Shown: positions 16,405 through 23,732 of the stretch, in pieces
How the letters are laid out: each line of letters opens with the position of its first letter
Numbering within the stretch: the first letter of the stretch is position 1
DNA from: CBDFKF01 sp965248765
GTDB taxonomy: Bacteria > Pseudomonadota > Alphaproteobacteria > VGEJ01
Length of the DNA: 64,000 nt
Assembly (NCBI GenBank): GCA_965248765.1
Contig: CBDFKF010000002.1
Span: forward strand, 62,001-126,000
Reading direction: 5' to 3'
Notes under the pieces: generated by a model
The model's database searches: none
Seen by the model: the letters and a program-made list of their open reading frames with translations, nothing else
What the model was told of the DNA's origin: nothing
Program-made: the position numbers and the translations under genes

Positions 16405-17952
16405 TCACACGCTCCATGCTTCGAGCGGCTGTCCGCTCGCGTAATGCCGCAGCAGCGGGTTGTCGTCCGGCTCCTCGGGCGACGGCAGCCGCCATCGTCG
16501 CCCCAAACCCACGGCCAGCACCGCCGCCTGCAGCGCGTCGATGCGGCCCTTCGAGCGCGCCTTGTCGAGGCGGGGGTTGCCGTTGGTGTCGCGCCCGATG
16601 ACGCACTCGGCGATGGCCGATTCCATGAGCAGCGACGGAGCCGTGCGCAGGTGCGACTCCAGGACCTCGGACTGGAAGGCCCGAATGTCCGCGCTCCCAT
16701 CCTTGCCCGCCCCGGTCGCCCGCCATTCCATCGGCCATTCGATGCCGACCTCGGCGAGCGCCTGCTGAGCCTCCGCCTGGCGGTAGCGGTCGGCAACGCA
16801 GCCGATGACCTCCTCCCCCTCGATGCCCGCCGCGCAGTCGATCAGGAACCGGCCGACCGGTGTCACCTTGCCGGGATACGTCCGAATCTCACCCCGCTCG
16901 GCCATGTTCACATACCGATCGCCGACGAAATCCGCCTTGCCACGGGCCGCCAGCCCCGGGTCGGCAGGAAACGCCCCCCGCGCCTCGAGCCGCCCGGTCT
17001 CCGGCCAGTAGGCGACGAACGCCGTCATCGAGGCCGCGCCGCCCAGGTCGAAGGCGAGCGCCACCGGCCCCTCCCGCGGCGGCGGAACGGAGAACACACA
17101 GGCCGCCCAATTGTTCACGCTGACGATGACCTCGCGGACGCCGACCTCTGGCGTTCCCGCGTTTAAGCGAAGCGCCGTGTACATCGTGAGCGACGGGCCT
17201 CCCTCTCGCGCCTTCTCCCGCTCGCGCCTGATTTCCTCGGCCAAGTGCGGCATGTGCGGCAACGCTGGGTTCGCTTTCTTCACGGAAGACCAGGCGAAGT
17301 CATCGTCGCCTTCATCGACGGCGTGCAGCTGTGCGTAAACGCCGGGGCCGCCCTTCAACAACACCGAAAACCAGTGTCCAGGATCGTCAGAACGCGTGCC
17401 AATCGCGATGAACCGGGAATTCGGTTGCTTACCAAGCGCGGTCACCATCGCGCCGTGCATCTCCGGCCCCTGATTTGAGGGCCATTTCGCCGGCTCGTCG
17501 GCTATCGCCAACAATGGCGCCAAGCCGTGCGCGCGCTTTGGGTCCGATCCCAACGCCCGCAGGCTCGCGCCAGTTTGTCTGTCCTCCAGCCGGCACTCGT
17601 GAGAGTTCTCGATCTCCCGATAGCGCTGCGGGTCCGCGTCGAGGATCGGGCGCATGAACCAGCGTGCATGATTGAATGCGATCCGTGCCTGGCCCAGACT
17701 CGACGCCACGATGACGGTCTGCGCCCGTGGCACCGACAGTGGGCCAACAGTCGAGCAAGCCGCTAGCGCGGCCGCCAACGTCGTCTTCCCGCCGCCGCGG
17801 GCGATGGTCAGCGCCGCTTCCGAATTCTTGAGCAGGCCGCGAACGAACTTCCGCTGGAACGGCAGCAGCTTGAGCCGCTCACCCGCAAGCGGCCCCTCGG
17901 TAACGCGAAGCTGCTCCATCCAGCGGATGACCTCAGCAGCGGTGGTCATCAC
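16405..17952 (-). CDS. terL: Terminase large subunit
   Basis: 515 residues. Walker A (ARGGGKTT) is near residues 51-58 after a FQRKFVRGLL segment, and a Walker B-like LLAIADEPAKW follows near residue 145. The nuclease half has VALAFDLGGAASMTAFVAYW with the expected acidic residue. The enzyme cuts concatemeric DNA and pumps it into proheads. The start (ATG 17952 or 17949) overlaps the small upstream gene by 20 bases. HNH endonuclease, terminase and portal form one packaging operon. Confidence 0.92.
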   Translation of the reverse strand: MMTTAAEVIRWMEQLRVTEGPLAGERLKLLPFQRKFVRGLLKNSEAALTIARGGGKTTLAAALAACSTVGPLSVPRAQTVIVASSLGQARIAFNHARWFMRPILDADPQRYREIENSHECRLEDRQTGASLRALGSDPKRAHGLAPLLAIADEPAKWPSNQGPEMHGAMVTALGKQPNSRFIAIGTRSDDPGHWFSVLLKGGPGVYAQLHAVDEGDDDFAWSSVKKANPALPHMPHLAEEIRREREKAREGGPSLTMYTALRLNAGTPEVGVREVIVSVNNWAACVFSVPPPREGPVALAFDLGGAASMTAFVAYWPETGRLEARGAFPADPGLAARGKADFVGDRYVNMAERGEIRTYPGKVTPVGRFLIDCAAGIEGEEVIGCVADRYRQAEAQQALAEVGIEWPMEWRATGAGKDGSADIRAFQSEVLESHLRTAPSLLMESAIAECVIGRDTNGNPRLDKARSKGRIDALQAAVLAVGLGRRWRLPSPEEPDDNPLLRHYASGQPLEAWSV

Positions 17953-18091
17953 CCCTCCTGCGTTGCTCCGCTTCGGCTTCTCTGACGGCCTTAACGAACA
18001 CGTCGTCAGGGAGACTGTCCAGAACCGCAGCCAGTACCGCGAGCTGGATTTGTCTCGCGGGGTCAGGGCATCGACCCGTGTGCTCAGTCAT
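17933..18091 (-). CDS. Small packaging-operon protein
   Basis: 52 residues from the ATG at 18091, overlapping the HNH stop (ATGA) and the terminase start. The sequence is helical (RQIQLAVLAAVLDSLPDDVF, then a charged KAVREAEAEQRRR helix). It lies where the small terminase subunit would be expected but is far shorter than usual small terminases and has no DNA-binding motif I recognise. It may be a reduced partner of the large subunit. Confidence 0.55.
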   Translation of the reverse strand: MTEHTGRCPDPARQIQLAVLAAVLDSLPDDVFVKAVREAEAEQRRRGDDHRC

Positions 18092-18402
18092 GCCATCCCC
18101 TCCAGTCGCTCCCGCCACGCCGCCCGCTCCGGCGTCTCGCTACGATTCTCCGCCGCCGATTTCGCCTCGTGGCAGGCGCGGCAGATGACCTGCGTCACCT
18201 CGGGATTCAACAGCTCCCAGAACCGCGACGAGTCCCGATACACCGGCACTATGTGATCCAGCTCCACTGCCTCCACCGTAAACCCGGCTTTCTCGCACGG
18301 GCGGCAGGTGGGGTCCTTCGCCAGCCGCTGCCGCCGCAGCTTGCGGTAGCGACAACTCGTCCTCGCCTTGCGGATCTCGGCCGGGGTCATTCCACCGGAC
18401 AT
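18088..18402 (-). CDS. HNH endonuclease of the packaging module
   Basis: 104 residues. CRPCEKAGFTVEAVELDHIV gives the first zinc pair and the D-H of the HNH core; the H-N-like middle is LLNPEV, and ICRACHEAKS gives the second zinc pair with the last His. HNH proteins next to terminase are required for DNA cleavage at packaging in HK97-like phages. The start codon at 18400-18402 lies inside an operator-like palindrome (18397-18410). Confidence 0.88.
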   Translation of the reverse strand: MSGGMTPAEIRKARTSCRYRKLRRQRLAKDPTCRPCEKAGFTVEAVELDHIVPVYRDSSRFWELLNPEVTQVICRACHEAKSAAENRSETPERAAWRERLEGMA

Positions 18403-18448
18403 TTCTGTCCTTTTATCTCTTGAAAGACGGACACAAGTGTCCTATATA
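18397..18448. promoter_or_regulatory. Divergent control region: two operators and hicA promoter
   Basis: Two palindromes share the consensus GGACA-N4-TGTCC: 18397-18410 (over the HNH start codon) and 18429-18442. Their starts are 32 bases apart, about three helical turns. On the plus strand TTGAAA (18420-18425) and TATATA (18443-18448) are separated by 17 bases, and the second operator exactly fills most of that spacer. The antitoxin HicB is the most likely repressor, and it would cover both hicA and the packaging operon. Confidence 0.65.
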
Positions 18449-18454
18449 CATAGG

Positions 18455-18670
18455 ATGAAGGGCAGGGAATTCATCGACCGAGTTCTTCAGATTGGCCGCG
18501 AGCGCCGTGTTGCCGTCCGCACCGACAGCAAGCGCGGTAAAGGCAGCCACATCACTGTCTATTTCGGCAACCGGAAGACCGTAGTGAAGGACCGCCGAAA
18601 AGAACTCGGGCCGGGTCTCTTGTCCGCCATGATTCGTCAACTGGGCCTCAACAGAAGCGATTTCCAGTGA
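18455..18670 (+). CDS. hicA: HicA-family mRNA interferase toxin (first pair)
   Basis: 71 residues, a double-stranded RNA-binding-like fold. KGREFIDRVLQIGRERRVAV precedes GKGSHITVYFGNRKTVV, where the Gly-Ser-His holds the catalytic His of HicA toxins. It ends with MIRQLGLNRSDF. The ATG is seven bases after the -10 box, at the expected transcription start, so the mRNA is probably leaderless. The antitoxin follows 21 bases later. Confidence 0.85.
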   Translation: MKGREFIDRVLQIGRERRVAVRTDSKRGKGSHITVYFGNRKTVVKDRRKELGPGLLSAMIRQLGLNRSDFQ

Positions 18671-18691
18671 CGCCCTAGAAAGGACACCGCC

Positions 18692-19120
18692 ATGCGATTT
18701 ACCTATCCCGCACGACTGCACCGCTCCGCCCCGGACGAGATTGTCGTTTCGTTCCGCGACTTTCCCGAGTGCCTGACCTCCGGTAGCGACGTCGCCGAAG
18801 CCCTTGCCGAGGCCGCCGATGCGCTTGAGGAAGCAATCGCCGGGCGCATTGACGACGCCGAGCTGATCCCGGTGCCGAGCGCCAAGCGTGAAGGAGAGCA
18901 TCACGTCGCCGTGCCGCCCGACATGGCAGCGAAGGCGGCGCTGGCGATTGCCTTCCGCGAGAGTGTGTTGACGCGCCTTGAATTCGCCAGAACGCTCGGC
19001 GTCGACGACAAGGTCGTCCGCCGCATGCTCGATCCCCGCCATAGAACGGCCGCTAGCCGTATTCATAGGGCGCTCCGCGCGCTTGGCCAGGAACTGGTTG
19101 TCGAGACCCGCGCCGCATGA
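18692..19120 (+). CDS. hicB: HicB-family antitoxin with HTH (first pair)
   Basis: 142 residues. The N-terminal RNase H-like HicB domain shows VVSFRDFPECLTSGSDVAEA and the ALEEAIAGRI helix. The C-terminal part (residues about 95-140: SVLTRLEFARTLGVDDKVVR, then a basic helix) is a helix-turn-helix DNA-binding domain, so it can repress its own promoter. A Shine-Dalgarno-like AGAAAGGA precedes the ATG. This architecture differs from the second HicB (ribbon-helix-helix type) at 23.7 kb. Confidence 0.85.
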   Translation: MRFTYPARLHRSAPDEIVVSFRDFPECLTSGSDVAEALAEAADALEEAIAGRIDDAELIPVPSAKREGEHHVAVPPDMAAKAALAIAFRESVLTRLEFARTLGVDDKVVRRMLDPRHRTAASRIHRALRALGQELVVETRAA

Positions 19121-19305
19121 CCGATCGTTTACTTCCAAATGGGAGGGGGCACATACGGTTGCGGCGATCGGACCGATTTCCACTTCGACCCTCCCCCCGT
19201 TGGCGCGACCCGGTCCGGGCTTTGGCGCGGCGGTTTCCTCACTCACCCTTGTCCCCCACTTGCGCTCGATCTCGGCCTCGGTCGCGCCCTCAGCCGTGCC
19301 GCCCG

Positions 19306-19435
19306 CTGGTGATCTCCGATGACCACAAGGGCCTCAAGGCCGCCGCCGCTCGTGTCCTCAACGCCACTTGGCAGCGCTGCCCGGTGCACTTCATTGCGCA
19401 ACCTCCTGGCCCATGCCGGCAAGCAGGGCCGCCGG
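19306..19435 (+). pseudogene. IS256-family (Mutator) transposase remnant
   Basis: One frame reads LVISDDHKGLKAAAARVLNA, then TWQRCPVHFI, the core around the second catalytic Asp of IS256-type transposases. The next frame continues with RNLLAHAGKQGRR, the expected downstream sequence. A single-base frameshift near 19396 separates them, and no intact transposase surrounds it. The flanking 19121-19305 and 19436-19538 stretches show no gene I can support. Confidence 0.7.
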
Positions 19436-19538
19436 ACACCGCGACCCGCTCGCGGCTCTCACACCACGTCCCGGGACACGATCCATGCCGGCTGTGGCGG
19501 TCTCGTCATCGTTCGGCGCAACGCTCTCTCCAAACCGG

Positions 19539-19568
19539 CCAGGGGGGTGTTCTTACGAACCCCCCTGG
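19539..19568. repeat. Strong G/C hairpin
   Basis: CCAGGGGGG pairs with CCCCCCTGG around a short GTTC/GAAC inner stem, with a two-base bulge. No U-run follows on either strand, so a classic intrinsic terminator is not supported. It lies eight bases before the iteron-like array and may be part of a replication origin, or a leftover end of the IS remnant. Confidence 0.5.
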
Positions 19569-19575
19569 CCGAGGC

Positions 19576-19627
19576 ACTTGAACCGCACTTGAACGGCACT
19601 TGAACCCCACTTGGAGCCGTACTTGAA
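19576..19627 (+). repeat. Iteron-like array of ACTTGAA
   Basis: ACTTGAA occurs at 19576, 19587, 19598 and 19621, with a variant ACTTGGA at 19609. Spacing is 11, 11, 11 and 12 bases, one helical turn each, so all copies face the same side of the helix. The array sits 20 bases beyond the end of the RepA-like ATPase gene and after a strong hairpin. This is the layout of iterons at phage and plasmid origins. Confidence 0.6.
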
Positions 19628-19646
19628 GGGCCTTCTCGAGCGCGGG

Positions 19647-20783
19647 TCATTCTTCCTCTCCCGGATAGCTCAGACCCGCGGGGCGGATTAGAACCTCGCG
19701 TTTTGATGGAGGGCCGACCTCGACCCGCACAATCCGGCCCTTGTTGATCAGGCGATCCTTAGCGGCACGGATCTCACCGGCGTCCCTGCGCTTCATCGTG
19801 GGTAGGTTACGCAGTAGCTTGAGATACGCGCGGGGGGAGTTCTCGGCGGCCAACACGCGAACGCCGTCCGCCATCAGGTTGCTGACCTCACGCAAGAACT
19901 CGTTGTCGAGTGCTATCCTGTCCACCATGTTCGAGCCACCGCGGTTGACCGGCGCGAATGTTCCATGTTCCCAGCGCAGCCGGATCTTGTTGCCGTCAGG
20001 CCCGTAGTTGGACTTCTTGGTGATCAGTATTCTCTCATTGGTGTTCTCCTGTTCGCCGTATTCATCGATATCGTCCTTGGGCTTGGTGAGATAGCACCGC
20101 GCCCTCACGGAGTTGTGCCAGTGCGTCGAGCCGGAAAGGCCGGAGCCCGTCGTAATGCCGAAGTTGCTGGGGTGCGCCGTCAAGATTAGTCCGCCGTCCA
20201 TCGCCATCGGCCAGCGCCGCAACAGGTTGATGAAGCCCCTCACCTGGTTGCGGTAGTTCTCGTTGCCGCCGAACGTGTCGGCAGCGGTGTCGATGACGAT
20301 CAACTGTGCCCCGGTTTCTCGGATCGCGTGGCCAATTTGCTCGAACAACGCTGTCGGCATCGGTTTGTCGTCGCGGTTGAAGTAGGCAAGGGTATTGTCT
20401 TCGCCCACCCGACTGACCAGATTGGCCATGCCGGAAATCGTCTGCATGTCGGTGTTGTAGGTTCGATTGATATTGGCCTGCCGGCGCCACAATTCTTCTT
20501 CGTCGTCCTCGCAGAAGAGTCCGAGTGACACGATAGGGTCGGGCGGCAACTCGACGCCGATCCAGTGTTCACCGCCCAACGCGAGCGCAGCCATGAGCTG
20601 TTGCATCAATAGTGACTTGCCGACACCGCCATCACCCGTCAGAAGCGTCACGGACCCGCGTACCAGGATGTCTTGGACCAACCACCGCCGCTCCGGGACG
20701 GGCAGGTTATGCCATCTGCGCGTGTCGATGCGCTTGAGCGGCGTGACCTTCTCGGGTTGGCGATCTCGGTTGGAGTACGCCAT
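19647..20783 (-). CDS. RecA-like AAA ATPase / RepA-type helicase
   Basis: 378 residues from the ATG at 20783 (TGATG overlap with the primase stop). Walker A is GDGGVGKS near residue 50, Walker B is LIVIDTAAD near residue 165, and ILTAHPSNFGITTGSGLSG follows, as in RepA/KaiC-type hexameric helicases of the AAA_25 group. A C-terminal region (KRRDAGEIRAAKDRLINKGR) looks like a winged-helix DNA-binding part. It most likely works with the adjacent Toprim primase at the phage replication fork. An in-frame upstream extension lies inside the primase gene and is not used. Confidence 0.82.
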   Translation of the reverse strand: MAYSNRDRQPEKVTPLKRIDTRRWHNLPVPERRWLVQDILVRGSVTLLTGDGGVGKSLLMQQLMAALALGGEHWIGVELPPDPIVSLGLFCEDDEEELWRRQANINRTYNTDMQTISGMANLVSRVGEDNTLAYFNRDDKPMPTALFEQIGHAIRETGAQLIVIDTAADTFGGNENYRNQVRGFINLLRRWPMAMDGGLILTAHPSNFGITTGSGLSGSTHWHNSVRARCYLTKPKDDIDEYGEQENTNERILITKKSNYGPDGNKIRLRWEHGTFAPVNRGGSNMVDRIALDNEFLREVSNLMADGVRVLAAENSPRAYLKLLRNLPTMKRRDAGEIRAAKDRLINKGRIVRVEVGPPSKREVLIRPAGLSYPGEEE

Positions 20784-21664
20784 CACGCCGCCTCCGCCAT
20801 GAGAGCGTCGTTCCAGTCGCCCTCCTTGGGCGCCTGGGTGACGGTTTGGTAACCCTGATGTTCGAGCCCATAAGCAGTCTCGTTGGCCGCCGTGACGCCC
20901 GGCTTTCCGGCGTCGGCGAAGATGTAGACCGTGCGCACGCCGAGCGGGACCGCCACCGCCTTCATGCGGCCGGCGCCGCACGCGCACCACACCGGAAGCG
21001 AGAATAGCTGCTGCGCCGCCAAGGCCGTTTCCGGCCCCTCGGCAAGCCCCAATGCCCGGCCGGGCGACCCCATGCGGACAGCGCCGTCACCCATCGGCCC
21101 GAAGGTCGGCTTTCTTGGCTCGACATCGGTCTTCGCCATGCCGTCCGACCGCAGGAAGATGCGCTGCACCGCCGTCACGCGGTTGCGGCCATCCTGAATC
21201 GCACACACGACGGCGGGCTTGATCCGGCCGTCGGCGCGGTGCTTGAGGTGGGCAAAGCGCAGGGTCGGCGGCAGCGGGATCGTGATCCCGCGTGATCGCA
21301 GATATGTCTCGCCGAGGGTGCCGGCGATCGGCACGGCGTCCTTCCATATATTCCGAGCGGCATCCCGTCGCTGCCGCTCGTCGCGGTTGTTCACGCCGTC
21401 CGTCGGCGTCGTCAGATGGGCCGGATAGGCCGGATCGCGTGCAACGGGGCCGTCCGGCCACAGCCCGGCTGACTTGAGCGCCGCGATGACGGCCTCCTGT
21501 GAGCAGCCCGCGAAGCAGTGAACCAGCACCCGCCCGTCGCGGGTTTCCGACACGCTCATGCTCGGCGTCTTGTCTTCGTGGGCCGGACAGCGACACATGC
21601 CGCTGCGGCCAGCCCATCGGCCCTTGAGGGCGCGGACGATGGCGCGGGAATCGGGGGCGGTCAT
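20783..21664 (-). CDS. Toprim primase
   Basis: 293 residues. The N-terminal zinc-binding motif is C26-P-A-H29 with C50 and C54 (HCFAGC). The Toprim core appears as LGLAEGPETALAAQ, where the Glu would bind metal, and VYIFADAGKPG with its Asp. It synthesises RNA primers for phage DNA replication. Its stop overlaps the ATPase start and its own start overlaps the upstream small gene (ATGA), so the replication genes form one coupled operon. Confidence 0.85.
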   Translation of the reverse strand: MTAPDSRAIVRALKGRWAGRSGMCRCPAHEDKTPSMSVSETRDGRVLVHCFAGCSQEAVIAALKSAGLWPDGPVARDPAYPAHLTTPTDGVNNRDERQRRDAARNIWKDAVPIAGTLGETYLRSRGITIPLPPTLRFAHLKHRADGRIKPAVVCAIQDGRNRVTAVQRIFLRSDGMAKTDVEPRKPTFGPMGDGAVRMGSPGRALGLAEGPETALAAQQLFSLPVWCACGAGRMKAVAVPLGVRTVYIFADAGKPGVTAANETAYGLEHQGYQTVTQAPKEGDWNDALMAEAA

Positions 21665-21861
21665 AGCTCTCGCGCCTCCCGCAGCGTTTCGGTGATCGCC
21701 CCGCCGAGCGCTCGCAGCGCGTCATCAACGGCGCTGTCGGAGTGCTTGGCCGGCGTGCTGATTGCAATGCGGGCGGGCCCTGCGTCGTCGAAGTCGATGT
21801 GCACGTAGAGCGAACCGAATCCGGTCGGCACTTTGCGTGTAAGGCACGGCGCGCGGCTCAT
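21661..21861 (-). CDS. Small unknown protein of the replication operon
   Basis: 66 residues from the ATG at 21861, overlapping the lipoprotein stop (ATGA) and the primase start (ATGA). It reads GFGSLYVHIDFDDAGPARIA, then ISTPAKHSDSAVDDALRALG and an amphipathic helix. The pattern of two beta strands then a helix vaguely recalls TSCPD-type domains found with ribonucleotide reductase, but the key Cys is not in the expected place. The function is unknown. Confidence 0.55.
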   Translation of the reverse strand: MSRAPCLTRKVPTGFGSLYVHIDFDDAGPARIAISTPAKHSDSAVDDALRALGGAITETLREAREL

Positions 21862-22199
21862 GTGGCCTTCCCGCTGTCCCGCCCCGTCCGCAGCAGCTCG
21901 CCGCCACCGCCGGCGCCGGCGATGCAGGCCCGCCCGTAGGGCGCCACCGCGACCATCGTCCACGTGCCGTGCGGCCCCTGGTACAGCACCACCAAGCGTC
22001 CGCGCACGCCGATGCCGCGCCATATCGGCTCTTCCGCATGGCGCTGCCGCAGCGTCCTGTCCATCACCGCTATCGGCGCGCATGCGATGGGCGTGGCTGA
22101 ATCCGCTCGCCTGGGTTCGGCGCCGGACGGCGGGCGCGGCGCCACGCACGCGGCAAGCGCCAGCGCCGAGAATCCGGTGATGGCAGCGCGCGCGATCAT
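21858..22199 (-). CDS. Prophage lipoprotein, paralogue of the 13.8-14.2 kb secreted protein
   Basis: 113 residues. The signal peptide ends in a lipobox (FSALALAAC, Cys18). The mature part has a Cys, then MDRTLRQRHAEE, LVVLYQGPHGTWTMVAVAP and YGRACIAG, matching the Cys, L-x-x-R, G-x-W-T, G-R-x-C-I pattern of the protein at 13782-14162. It sits inside the replication operon, with ATGA overlaps at both ends. Unlike its paralogue it is probably tethered to the membrane. Confidence 0.65.
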   Translation of the reverse strand: MIARAAITGFSALALAACVAPRPPSGAEPRRADSATPIACAPIAVMDRTLRQRHAEEPIWRGIGVRGRLVVLYQGPHGTWTMVAVAPYGRACIAGAGGGGELLRTGRDSGKAT

Positions 22200-23404
22200 G
22201 CCACCTCTGCGATCAACGGCGCATCATGGGCAATTCTGGCCCGCGCCATGTCGGCATATTCGGGGTTAAGCTCGATCAGGATCGCGTCGCGGCCGAGCCG
22301 GTCAGCGACTAGGCCCACGGTGCCGGCACCGGCGAAGGGGTCGAGCACCGTGCAGGGCTTCATGCCGTCGCAATGGACTGGGTCGGTGGTGTCGCACTCG
22401 CAGGATGGCGCCCAGCCTTTGGTCTCAGATACCTTGCGAGTCCGTGGCCATCGCGGCGCCCCACACTCCGCGCAGCACCCCTTCTCGCTCGTGCCAGCCT
22501 TGATGCACGGCTCGACGATGGCCGTCGGCATGACCGCGAAGTGGGCGCCGCGAAAGGGCTCTGTCGCCGCCGTCCAGACGTTGCGGAGGTTGGCTCCGTT
22601 CGCCTGTTGCTCGGCTTTCGGCATGTCGTCCCAGCGGTCGTTGAAACCCGCATGTCGGCGGCCGTGGCCGCGTTGTTTATCAGGACGAGATCTCTTCTCC
22701 CTAGGATCGGCCTCATGAGAGTGTGGAGATGTCGCCCATCCCGTCGGCTTTCTCCCCTGCTCCAAGATCTTGGCCGAATTCGGCTGTGGCCTAGGTTGAT
22801 TGACATACGCACTTGAACCGTGGCCCTGCCTGAATGGCTTAATCTTTTCGCCCGACGTCCGAACCACCTCCGCGTCGTAGAAATATCGAGCGCTCTTGGT
22901 CAGCAGGTAAATCTTCTCGTGCGCCGACGTTGGCCGATCCGTTGTGCTCTCCGGCATCGGATTTTTTTTATGCCACACAATCTCCGAGCGCAGCCACCAG
23001 CCGTCCGCCTGCAACGCCAGCGCCACGCGCGCCGGCATCATCATCAGGTCCTTTGCCTTGAACACGCCGCCTACAGTCGAGAACGGCTTGTCGCGGAAGG
23101 TGCGGTCATCCTTGCCGAGAGCCTTCGTGTCGGCGGCCGAGCGTCCGTTGGTTGAACCGGCGTAGGCGTCGCCGTAGTTGAGCCAGAGCGTCCCGTCTTT
23201 TCTCAGGACGCGACGGACCTCGCGGAACACGCGGACCATGACCTCGAGGTGCTCGTCGAAGGTCGGCTCGAGGCCGATGGCGCCCTCGACGCCGTAATCC
23301 CGCAAACCCCAGTACGGAGGACTACTCACCACGCAATGCACCGACTCGTCCGGCAGCTCGGCTAGGCGGTCGAACACGTCGCCAGTGAGGATACGGACGG
23401 TCAC
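22196..23404 (-). CDS. Orphan DNA methyltransferase (N4/N6 type)
   Basis: 402 residues from the GTG at 23404; GGGAGG seven bases upstream decides this start over longer ones. Motif IV is SSPPYW near residue 32 and motif I is DPFAGAGTVG near residue 365, the permuted beta-type order. Between them a C-x2-C ... C-x-C zinc-ribbon-like insert (KGCCAECGAPRWPR, then SCECD) is found. It modifies adenine or cytosine in DNA. No restriction enzyme is encoded nearby, so protection of phage DNA or gene regulation is more likely than restriction-modification. Confidence 0.88.
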   Translation of the reverse strand: MTVRILTGDVFDRLAELPDESVHCVVSSPPYWGLRDYGVEGAIGLEPTFDEHLEVMVRVFREVRRVLRKDGTLWLNYGDAYAGSTNGRSAADTKALGKDDRTFRDKPFSTVGGVFKAKDLMMMPARVALALQADGWWLRSEIVWHKKNPMPESTTDRPTSAHEKIYLLTKSARYFYDAEVVRTSGEKIKPFRQGHGSSAYVNQPRPQPNSAKILEQGRKPTGWATSPHSHEADPREKRSRPDKQRGHGRRHAGFNDRWDDMPKAEQQANGANLRNVWTAATEPFRGAHFAVMPTAIVEPCIKAGTSEKGCCAECGAPRWPRTRKVSETKGWAPSCECDTTDPVHCDGMKPCTVLDPFAGAGTVGLVADRLGRDAILIELNPEYADMARARIAHDAPLIAEVA

Positions 23405-23420
23405 GTGGCCTCCCGAAACT

Positions 23421-23481
23421 TTGTGTAAAAATACATACAAAAGGGTTTAACCCGCAGTCGTTCTTGTGTATATATACACAA
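23421..23481 (+). promoter_or_regulatory. Second hicAB promoter and operator
   Basis: An 18-bp perfect palindrome, TTGTGTATA-TATACACAA (23464-23481), covers the predicted -10 TATATA (23469-23474). TTTAAC at 23446-23451 is a fair -35 with a 17-base spacer. A related imperfect copy (TTGTGTA ... TACATACAA) lies at 23421-23440, between the promoter and the divergent methyltransferase gene. The ribbon-helix-helix antitoxin HicB is the probable binder. Confidence 0.6.
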
Positions 23482-23495
23482 CAAAGGAAATGCGG

Positions 23496-23708
23496 ATGGC
23501 ACGCGGGAAACAGGTCAACGTCCACAGCCGGAAGGTCATCGCAGACCTGCGGCGCGACGGATGGGTCGAGGTGAACCGGGTCGGTTCGCACGTTCAGTTC
23601 AAGCACCCGACGAAACCGGGCCGGGTCACGGTCCCGCACCCGAACCGGACGATGAACATCAAGACCCTGCGGCAGATAGAGAGAGCGTCGGGCCTGAAAT
23701 GGACCTGA
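23496..23708 (+). CDS. hicA: HicA-family mRNA interferase toxin (second pair)
   Basis: 70 residues from the ATG at 23496; AGGA seven bases upstream fits this start better than the ATG at 23490. HSRKVIADLRRDGWVEVNRV, then GSHVQFKHPTKPGRVTVPHP, is the textbook HicA core with the catalytic His in GSH. It ends in TLRQIERASGLKW. The gene is the toxin half of a second HicAB module, on the plus strand within minus-strand replication genes. Confidence 0.9.
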   Translation: MARGKQVNVHSRKVIADLRRDGWVEVNRVGSHVQFKHPTKPGRVTVPHPNRTMNIKTLRQIERASGLKWT

Positions 23709-23732
23709 CACCAACCAAAAAAGGAGCGAACA

